Source of the DNA: Rhizoclosmatium globosum
Lineage: Eukaryota; Chytridiomycota; Chytridiomycetes; Chytridiales; Chytriomycetaceae
Assembly: GCA_002104985.1 (NCBI GenBank)
Contig: MCGO01000047.1
Span: forward strand, 62,001 to 126,000
Length of the DNA: 64,000 nt
Reading direction: 5' to 3'
In this document: positions 56,493 through 64,000 of the stretch, piece by piece
How the letters are laid out: each line of letters begins with the position of its first letter
How positions within the stretch are numbered: the first letter of the stretch is position 1
Made by a program: the position numbers and the translations under genes
The notes under the pieces: model-generated
What the model saw: the letters and a program-made list of their open reading frames with translations, nothing else
Databases searched by the model: none
What the model was told of the DNA's origin: nothing

Positions 56493-57899
56493 TTATCGCT
56501 TCTTTGTGAGTCCGCGAACCAAGTTCATGGCAGCCTCTTTCAGTTTCGCAGGCGCGATACGAACTTCGCCATCTTCATCATCATTATCAGGTACTCTTCC
56601 ATTCTTTGAGGTAGTCACACTCCGTGCCAGTTTCTCCCATCCAGTAGCACCAGCCTCCTGCGTCTTTTGAATCTGATCAATCACATATTGCCGACCGCCC
56701 GGATGTTCATACTGCACGGTCCCAGAATCCTGATGAAAATAATAAGGCGAGTTCCCGTTCGTAGGAACCAGTTTGATCCACCCCGGAAAGTCAGGAACGG
56801 GTTCCGGGTTCACTTTGATGGCAGGCGTGAGGGAAAAGGGTGCGGAGGTGTGTGGACCCGTATCAGAGAGCCAGGGGTGTTGCAGGCATTGGAGGGCTGT
56901 TGGACGGCCAGAGGGGGGCTCGGAGAGGAGAGGAGAGATGAAGGATTGTGTGAGAGGGGGGAGAGTGTATATGGGTGGGAGGAGACGGAGAAGAGTTTCG
57001 CCGAGAGAGTATATATCGACGGGTCTACCGTATCGAGATGTTTTTGTTATTTCGGGTGCCTAGTAGATGGAATAGAGTCAGAATTCGCATCTATGCATTC
57101 ATTCTTTCATTCACACGGCGGCATTACATTGCTTCCTTCATGCACACATTCGTTTCGGTCGGCCCACTGGTTCCAGCTTGTCCTTTGATGATTTGGGTTT
57201 GTTACAGACAATCATTCCATCACATTCCAAGTTCCAAAGCATAATCCTTCTTGGTTGCAGCCCATTAAAAAGCGTCGCTATCTACTAAATATCTCGCTCC
57301 AAACACATTAGCTGAGGACTCACCCGAAATCCTTCAATCCCCTTCAAACCAGAAGCCGAATTGAAGCCATTCTCATCGGTGACGCAAGCAAAGTTGCCGA
57401 GTTTGAGGGAATTGAGGTCATTTGAAGTGAAGAAGAAAGAGGAAGGATGAATGTTGCGGTGGATGTGGTAGTTGTTGTGGACAGTGAGGAGAGCCTCGAG
57501 AGCACCAAATGCAATGACCTTGACTTCATGTTCAGTGAAAGAGTGGTTTGCCTCAATAAGCTGCTGAAGGGTGCCAACAGTCCTACAAGCAAGTGAGTTA
57601 GCTTCCAAGCCCTTCCTATTACACACCGCAACCCACTCTTCAGTCACCAGCACAAACTGGTTCTGATCGTTCCGAAAGAATGCCTTCAAACTGACAATTC
57701 TCTTCTCGTTCACGGCACTCAAAAGCTGCTGCGCCTCCGCTTCCTTTCGCACAACATCGTTTTCCGACTCGGACCGACTCACATCGACGAGCTTCATCGA
57801 CACAACTTGGCCCGTGGCGTTGTCGGTTCCGCGCCATTCGCTTTGGCCCTGGCGCGTCGTTGCTTGGCTCTTGCGCGTGGTGAGTGTGAACCGATCCAT
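56493..57899 (-). CDS. Pseudokinase with a C-terminal WW domain
   Basis: The model is complement(56493..57059, 57324..57582, 57625..57899), 1,101 nt, 366 residues. The protein kinase fold is visible: VVSMKL (beta-3 Lys about 36), a helical C region, IHRNIHPSSFFF in place of HRDLKPxN, LGNFACV in place of DFG, APE at about 179 and VDIYSLGETLL (the DVWSLG block at about 193). The glycine loop, catalytic Asp and metal-binding Asp are all absent, so it should be catalytically dead. Residues about 272-297 (GWIKLV...YYFHQDSGTVQYEHP) form a WW domain with Trp, the aromatic pair and the final Pro; the second Trp is Tyr. WW domains bind proline-rich ligands, so a scaffold role is likely. The second intron (264 nt) is long and could hide a small exon of the activation segment. 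Intron 1 could alternatively be retained. Confidence 0.8.
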
Positions 57900-58249
57900 T
57901 TGTAATGACTTATTTTTGATTCAAATACCCTTTCAAACTTTGTTCACCTTCGAATGTTTTGATACACGTTGAATAATTAGAGCGTACGGGACAGTTGAAA
58001 TGCGGAATGCTGGAATTAAACGGACACTTTATGCACATAAATAGTTCCTCATTTGAGATACGCCTATCGCTCAATCGTTTGTAATTGTTGGGAGGAAAGA
58101 TGAGGAAGAATGTAGAACCGGAAGGGGATTCTGTTGAGTCTTTATGAGTCAGTATAACTTGACAAAGTGTGACGTGTTCCTTCACATAAAAGGGAACACC
58201 AGTCAAAAAAACACCTCCCTCAAAAACACAACTAAATATACAACCCAAC
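57900..58249. promoter_or_regulatory. Divergent promoter interval (pseudokinase and Stf2-like gene)
   Basis: 350 bp between ATGs of divergent genes. A long minus frame across it has no protein-like features. A repeated-A leader (TCAAAAACACAACTAAATATAC) precedes the plus-strand ATG. Confidence 0.45.
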
Positions 58250-58465
58250 ATGCCACACACTGAACGCAAGGAAGGCAAGAATGACCGCCAATCGCACTCT
58301 GGCCACTCCCACAACGAACCAATGAAAAAGGACGGCCACGGCAAGTTCAACTTTGGATCCGTTGAAGATGATATCGAAAGCGCACCTCAAGTTACTTCCA
58401 CTGAGGCTCAAAAGAAGGTGGAAGTTGTGAGTCAAGAGGAGTTTGAGAAGGCCAAGGCTTTGTAA
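58250..58465 (+). CDS. Stf2/HABP4-like small RNA- or ribosome-associated protein
   Basis: A single exon of 71 residues. The middle HSHNEPMKKDGHGKFNFG resembles the NHIKK-GSGKGNWG core of yeast Stf2 and the wider hyaluronan/mRNA-binding (HABP4/PAI-RBP1) motif, with NFG in place of NWG, followed by an acidic EDDIE and a charged tail. Yeast relatives are small hydrophilins linked to ATP synthase regulation or ribosome storage. Highly charged and without hydrophobic core, so likely disordered. The ATG at 58250 has CAACA upstream, a good fungal context. Family assignment is moderate. Confidence 0.6.
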   Translation: MPHTERKEGKNDRQSHSGHSHNEPMKKDGHGKFNFGSVEDDIESAPQVTSTEAQKKVEVVSQEEFEKAKAL

Positions 58466-58603
58466 ATACCCGCATCTATATCTTATGATGATATATATTC
58501 TAAATAAAGCGCAATTGCATATTTAATCATATTTGTGGTTAGTTTCGGTGATATGCCCGTTGAGTGTTTCTCAATGAACAGTAAACTAGACGATACCAAT
58601 CGT

Positions 58604-59687
58604 TTATTTTCGTCGTCCTCTCTCGTACAACGCTTCCAAGTGCTCACTAATCACTTCCATATCTTCCAACACAGCATCAAACAGTTCCCACCATGGCGGA
58701 GTGGTTGGCAACGCGACATTTAATTTCCGTGATCCATAGTATATCGCAGCGCATGCAATCACGTTGGGCTGAAAATACACGACGACTTCAGTCCGGACTC
58801 TATTAATTTAGGAAAATGTTAAGCGGTATTCATGCGATTATCCACAGTAATAAGCTCTCCCCATCCACTTTAGAGAAAAGAAGTTACTCTCATATGCATC
58901 ATTTTGTGACGAGACACCTCGCTCTTCCCTTTCTTGAATTCTGTGACTGACTTTATCCATCCTGTGTTGCCTAAACGCAACGACGTCCCCCGCAGATTCT
59001 CGTTGCTCAAGAATTAAGTACTCACAAGTCATTCAAACAGTTCCAGCAATACTGAGCAAACTCAGTATGCTCTCCTGTAGCAAGACCAAGACTCTGCAGG
59101 TAATTGACCATGAATCCGTGCGGATGCTGTACGTGGACTTGGAATCCAAGACGAGCAAGAATATGAATTTCAGATTGAATGATGGCGTCCTTGTATTCAT
59201 TGTATGTATCGTATGGGACATCCACGAATGCTGCGGTTTCGGCATTGGGTTGGTTATTGAATATCTGGTTGGGTGAGTGTCGTTAGAAGGTGCGACAGTC
59301 ATATAAACCAACCCAACACCTCAGGGTACTCACTTGAAGAGCAAAGTACACATTAACAATGTCTTTAATCTTTCGGGCACATTCTTCAGTCTTGCTGGCT
59401 AAAAAGAGAACACCTAGAACAGTGTCGCTGATAGGATACTGGTTCACTGATGAAACGGAGTAGAAACGAATAAGGATAGTTTGAGCAGTTGCAATCGCAG
59501 TCTGGGGTAGTTTAAGCAGGATGCCGCACTGCGCAATCAGATTTGTAGCCTTGAACAGGTCTCCGGATGCTGGTACTCAATTAGCAAGTAGGTATTTACT
59601 TCAAACTTCAAAGCCAAAGACGGCCAACGCACCCGCACATTCTCTGATCAAATGCGTGTCTTTTGCAACTGAGTTTGCCAGGATCAT
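58604..59687 (-). CDS. Cyclin L-like (transcription/splicing cyclin), compact
   Basis: The model is complement(58604..58799, 59026..59264, 59334..59569, 59639..59687), 720 nt, 239 residues. Cyclin-box blocks match cyclins L/K/T: LIAQCGILLKLPQTAIATAQ, RFYSVSSVNQYPISD, VLGVLFLASKTEECARKIKD, second box with ILARLGFQVHVQHPHGFM, then RTEVVVYFQPNVIACAAIYYGSRKLN and LPTTPPWWELFDA. The HVQHPH and PPWW features point to cyclin L, partner of CDK11-type kinases acting on splicing factors. The RS-rich tail of animal cyclin L is absent; the protein is essentially just two cyclin boxes. It is divergent from the TFIIIC gene, with 86 bp between the ATGs. The first intron join is the least certain. Confidence 0.85.
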
Positions 59688-59773
59688 TTGTTTGTTACTT
59701 TTCTTCTTTCTTTCTTTCATTCTTCTTTCTTTTTTACATCTCTTCCAACCAACAACCAACAACCAAACAACAA

Positions 59774-62509
59774 ATGAGCTCAACAATTGTGCGAGGTCCG
59801 CCCTCGAGCACAGACGGACTCCAATTTGCGAATGTGTTTGGAAGTGGCGCCCAAGTTGTTGCCTCGGTCGGTGCGATGCCTTCAGCCCCGTTTGTCTCGG
59901 TCTCAGCGAACGATGCGAAACGGTGTGCCTTCTTTTTTCATTCAACTGGTGCTGTAAAACTATCCTCTAAACACCCCAAATGCGATTACAGACGCTTTGC
60001 TACTGCTGCAACGGCTCCGCTGAAACCAAGGCCATTCCCCTTTGGAACTCAGAAGGCAAACAAACAACTGGGCGCGCGATTGCTTGCTGCAGATACTACG
60101 ACTGTAAAGAGTACAGCTGCCTGTCCTCTCTCTCCGCTGCTCGTAACTCTAGCATCCACATTCCACCTTCCTCTGTATGCACCTGCCAAAGATCCTTCCA
60201 CAAACGAATGGGCTCAAGTTGGGGATTTATTGCCGCCATTAATGCGTCTGTATGGTGTTCAAGGCGGGCGCGAAGGGGATTTGGAAGTTGAGGTGGATGC
60301 GCGTGTGAATTCATTGTTGGAAACAGTATGTGAGTATCTGAGAAAATCTGTCATTCAGCAACTAATAGAAAGCAATCTAGCTCTTTCTTGGTCGGATGTT
60401 TGGATTCATCCTGGAAATATGCATTCTCGATCCGCGTTTTTGGCGATTGGATCGAAGGAAGGAACTATTACTCTGTGGAAGTTGGACGCAGGAAACCATG
60501 TTCCGATCTATCTGACGTCAATCAAGCCCCATAATGCTTGGGCATCAAGAACAGCTTGGTCTCAGTGGCTTTCTGTTGGTCCCATACAATGTAAGTTCTC
60601 CCAATAACGATGATTCCCGTTTACTTACAGTCGCCAGATTGCTACATGCTTTCTGCTTATTCCGATGGACAGCTCTTTTCTCACTTGATTACTTACGACC
60701 CAAACTCTGCAAACCTCACAATCATTGTAACTGCTCAACTCTCTCCTGCCGATAACAAACCTGCTTCTGTACTCAAATTCCATCATTCAAACCCGTCCCT
60801 TATTCGGGCCGCAGTGTCAAAAGGCAGCACCTTGCACATGTGGACAGCTCCAACTCCCACCTCCCTTTTCCCTCCTTCTTTCGCATCCACAGAAACGTCA
60901 CAAATCAGATCTCTGCATCTCCCACTTTCCATGCCCGTCGGCGGAATCACATGGAACCTTCTCGGCGATGAAATCCACGTATACTCAACTGAAGGAAAAT
61001 GTTTCACCGTGGCTCTGATTGCAGACCAACATCCCGGACCCGATACTCCACCTTCTCACACCGACGCGTCCACGTTTTCTGGAGAAGATAATTTCGATCC
61101 AACATCTTCTGCTGCAGCCACACTCGTCCTTCTTGAAGACACCACATCACAGTTTTACAAGGAGATTCTTGGTGACGACGCGTCAGGTGGAAATGCCGAA
61201 GATGACGCAGCGGGAGAGGAAGAAGAAGGAGGAGAAGGAGGTGGGCCCACTTCTTCGCATGGAAAGCAGATTCGATTCTATGGAGCCGTGTCGTCTCCCA
61301 ACGGCCTTGTTGACTTTGTTCTGTATAATGTCAGCATGAGTGAAGGGTTGGAGTACCGCACTGGAAAAACCGATAACTGTCAACTGCTCGTTCACTGGAA
61401 TTATTCGGGTCGCCGCGCTGGGAATGAAGTAGAAGATATCGTGTTACGACGAATCCAGAATGTTCTTGTGAGAGATGATATGTTGTTTCGATTCTCGCCT
61501 GCGCATTTGGTGTGGGATGTGTTGGGAATGTTGCATCATGGATTCAAGGAGGGAGAAGAAGTTGTTGTGCAGGATGATGGACTTGTTGCAAAAGTTCTTC
61601 ATGAGATTATCAAATTTACGATGGAATTCCAAGGTGTGGATGGGCAGAGGGCTATTGTCTCACCAGGAGGCCCAGCTGAGTAAGTTCTTTGATGGTTTTG
61701 AGGTTGTACTGACTTCTGAGTAGATACTTGAAGAACGTCCCCGAAATGCTGTTTTCAAATCGCCGAATGAATGCCTTGAGATTGCAAAACCATATTTATT
61801 TGCATTTGATTGTAAGTGTAATTAGCGGAAAGTACATCGTGAATAACCATTTCAATTTCAGAACACAATTCCATCCCTCAACAAACAAGAAACCGCGAAC
61901 CTCCTTCTCCAAAACTACCGCAACCTACTCCAATCATACATATCAGTCATGCTCCACCACACACACCAATACCTCCAACACCCACGCGTCCTCCTCTCCG
62001 AAACTGACCTCCTCATGCTCACCCTCCTCTCCGACCACTGCCTCCAGAACTCTGCATACATGGGCGAACAAATCAAACAGCTAGTTCACGTCTTTGCAAC
62101 AGTCAAACAACGTGGCGCCGAGCCCCACATTGCATCCATCTGTGACGAATACCTCATCAAGTTCAGGACAGTTATTCAAGGCGGTCCTGGGGATCCTGTC
62201 GGGGGTATGGGAGAGAGCAAAGAGCAGTGTCTTGCGTGTGGTGGCGCTGTTGTGTTTGTGAGTCCGTGGAAGGCTATTTGTTTGAATGGCCATCCGTGGG
62301 ATCGATGTGCTGTTTCGTTGTTGACTGCAGCGACGCCAAAGACGCGTAGTTGTTTGGGATGTAACCGGAAGACGATTTCACCAGAGGCGCTTGGAGATGG
62401 AGAGCCGGAGGGTGGGCAGGGTGAAGGGCCTACACCTTCAGTGGTTATGAAGACTTTGGTTCAATGTATGACTGTTTGTTTGTATTGTGGTAATCGATTG
62501 AAGCTGTGA
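59774..62509 (+). CDS. TFIIIC90-like subunit (beta-propeller plus zinc finger)
   Basis: Exons: 59774-59922, 59992-60590, 60638-61679, 61724-61811 and 61862-62509; 2,526 nt, 841 residues. The first half is WD40-like (SWSDVWIHPGN, FLAIGSKEGTITLWKL, KFHHSNPSLIRAAVSKGSTLHMW). The C-terminus has the TFIIIC zinc-finger pattern: CLACGG, a C-NGHPWDRC block (AICLNGHPWDRCAVS), CLGC and a final CLYC, as in GTF3C4. This subunit helps TFIIIC recruit TFIIIB and RNA polymerase III at tRNA and 5S genes. An acidic low-complexity loop (GEEEEGGEGGG) lies in the middle. The acceptor at 60636-60637 was chosen because it preserves frame; the nearer AG at 60629-60630 does not. Confidence 0.82.
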
Positions 62510-62540
62510 ACGAATAAAAAATTTATTGAAAATCTTAGGG

Positions 62541-63560
62541 CTAGGGCTTGCTTGTATTCTTCAAGGTGAGTGACTCCAACCTTGAGTCGTGTATCAAAGT
62601 GATTTTCATGGCCAACTGCACGAATATATAGACAAGCATTGTGCCGTGAGAATAATGCAGTAACTCACAATGCTCATTGGGGGCGCAGTAGAGATTGCAG
62701 AAAATGCAGAAATAACAGCGACAGCAGACGTGCTACCTTCAAGCAACACAATCCAAAAACATCCAAGTACTCCATAAATGCACAGTATTTTTTCACGCCG
62801 CGTGCATATTTCCAAATTACCTTTTTGTATTCTGACCAAATATGCGACATACATTCCAGTTACAAGGAGATCGAATACAACAGCAACCAATCCAACAACC
62901 AAAGCCAGCCATTGCAAAATTGCTGAAGTAGTAAACAGAAGATTCATGTCTGTACTCCACAATGTGACGGCAATCAACGCGTCTTCAACGATTGCAAGAA
63001 CTGCGTACAGAACGATCATCAAATATAAATGCCGTCGAAGTGCTGGAATCACTATTCTTGCAATTGGAGCTCCACGTATCCACGTGTATGTCATGGCTAA
63101 TATATGAAACATAGCGAATAAGATATTTCCAAATTCCGCGGCTAATGGGGATGTCGATAAAAAGACTTGTGGAGCAAATATGATGCTGTTTAAGATTATC
63201 ATGGCGACGAGCATTATGTTGAAGGGCTTGAAGATGGTATTGTGGGGTGGTTCGTTGCTTGCAGCAAAAACTTCAAATGTATGATGGATTCCATTGATGG
63301 CTCGCACTCAAGAGAACCGAATTTACTTCGACCCTTACACATCACTGGAATAGTGGAGTATGCTTGGAAGAAGAAGACTGTGGAGAGGGTACCGACAGAG
63401 GTACCGAATATCACATTGCCCAATCCGTCTCCAGATTTAACATCCAATATCCACAAACATCTATCCCAAAGATAAGTCCAAATAAAGCAATCACACAAAA
63501 TGTGGTGTTCTTCTCCAAGGCTTCAAATGCGTTTCCAGGGTCCGCAGAATGGCTGTGGTG
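62541..63560 (-). CDS. Multipass membrane protein, 7TM-like, boundaries uncertain
   Basis: The main exon (about 63287-62606 on the minus strand) encodes a series of hydrophobic helices: IMLVAMIILNSIIFAPQVF, FGNILFAMFHILAMTYTW, LYLMIVLYAVLAIVED, ILQWLALVVGLVAVVFDLL and IYGVLGCFWIVLLEG. An upstream exon ends at a GTAAGG donor near 63342 and joins in frame (IPVM-FFAASNEPPHNT) with more hydrophobic sequence (GTLSTVFFFQAYSTIPVM). The last exon may splice (GTGAGT near 62670) to end at 62541. The 5' end is unclear: three frames compete between 63500 and 63693. Topology suggests a receptor-like or uncharacterised fungal 7TM protein; I do not assign a family. Confidence 0.55.
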
Positions 63561-63708
63561 TCACTCGTGTGGAATCCAGCGTACATTTAACAGACAGGGA
63601 ATCCCTCTCGTCCGCTTGTCTGAACTGATCCGAGCATAACAGGAGGACATTCACGGCAATGAACGATGCGATTCTGATTTTGGCTTTGGTCATTTCTGAA
63701 AAGAGAAG

Positions 63709-64000
63709 ATGGATGAAACAGCCCCAACTGCGCCGCCCACCAGTGCCGACCCTCCAGTCCAGCTGGCACCAAACCTGCTTCATGTCGATCCTATGCAAGC
63801 ACAAGTTAATGCAGACACGATGGCGAATGATATGGTGGACCTCCGTGCGAGTGTGGAGCAGTTGAAAGCAAAGATTGCGGAACTGGAAGCCAATGTGAAG
63901 AAGGCGGAAGACCAGATTGAAAGTTTGAATGGAGAACTGAGCGAGTTGAAGGGAGAATTGAAGGACTTGAATGAAGAACGGAAAGTGCTGAAGGAAAGGG
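63709..64000 (+). CDS. Coiled-coil protein, 5' end only (runs off window)
   Basis: The ATG at 63709 opens a frame still open at 64000 (97 codons). A proline-rich N-terminus (TAPTAPPTSADPPVQ) leads into a heptad-rich coiled coil (VEQLKAKIAELEANVKKAED and onward). It resembles the start of many structural or motor-adaptor proteins; identity cannot be judged from this part. The neighbouring membrane-protein gene on the other strand may start as close as 63693. Confidence 0.65.
   Translation, partial: MDETAPTAPPTSADPPVQLAPNLLHVDPMQAQVNADTMANDMVDLRASVEQLKAKIAELEANVKKAEDQIESLNGELSELKGELKDLNEERKVLKER

Overview
The window is eukaryotic nuclear DNA and most likely comes from a fungus, probably an early-diverging (chytrid-like, zoosporic) lineage. 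Genes are split by many short GT-AG introns (mostly 39-70 nt) with CTAAC/CTAAT-like branch motifs. The gene set includes fungal-type YME2/RNA12 and an Stf2-like small protein, beside U2AF35 with an RS tail and a cyclin L that budding yeasts lack. The lineage call is inference; the exon models rest on reading frame. For each spliced model below I checked that summed exon length is divisible by three.

Layout. (1) 1-16460 is a satellite of about 57 head-to-tail units of 283-286 bp, cut off by the window start. (2) 16.5-24.1 kb is a transposon graveyard. A decayed LINE on the minus strand (endonuclease, reverse transcriptase, RNase H) is split by a PIF/Harbinger element and a 152-bp perfect palindrome, each bracketed by direct repeats; removing both puts the LINE reading frame back in register. 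(3) 24.1-27.0 kb is non-coding with relics. (4) 27.0-31.3 kb has an FCP1-like phosphatase gene with a duplicated N-terminal exon, a probable mitochondrial ribosomal mL67/Mhr1-like gene and an unrecognised membrane protein. (5) 31.7-41.2 kb is the exocyst gene SEC6, interrupted in exon 2 by a complete Ty1/copia retrotransposon with identical 299-bp LTRs and a GAAAG target duplication. (6) 42-47.2 kb has U2AF1 (minus) and valyl-tRNA synthetase (plus), divergently arranged. (7) 47.2-50.3 kb holds relics and local duplications, including an inverted broken copy of the FCP1-like gene 3' end. (8) 50.3-64 kb is a gene-dense stretch: fibrillarin, a 988-bp MULE-like non-autonomous transposon just upstream of YME2, YME2, a WW-domain pseudokinase, an Stf2-like protein, cyclin L, a TFIIIC90-like subunit, a multipass membrane protein and the start of a coiled-coil protein.

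The most unusual item is the copia element. Its gag-pol is one 1,937-residue reading frame only if five spliceosomal introns are removed, and each of the five carries an in-frame stop when retained. The LTRs show no difference between them, so the insertion is recent and the introns must have survived transposition. This implies reverse transcription from unspliced RNA and a possible splice-controlled Gag/Pol balance. Housekeeping themes of the host genes are RNA processing (U2AF1, fibrillarin, cyclin L), translation (ValRS), tRNA/5S transcription (TFIIIC), mitochondrial genome and ribosome upkeep (YME2, mL67-like) and exocytosis (SEC6).
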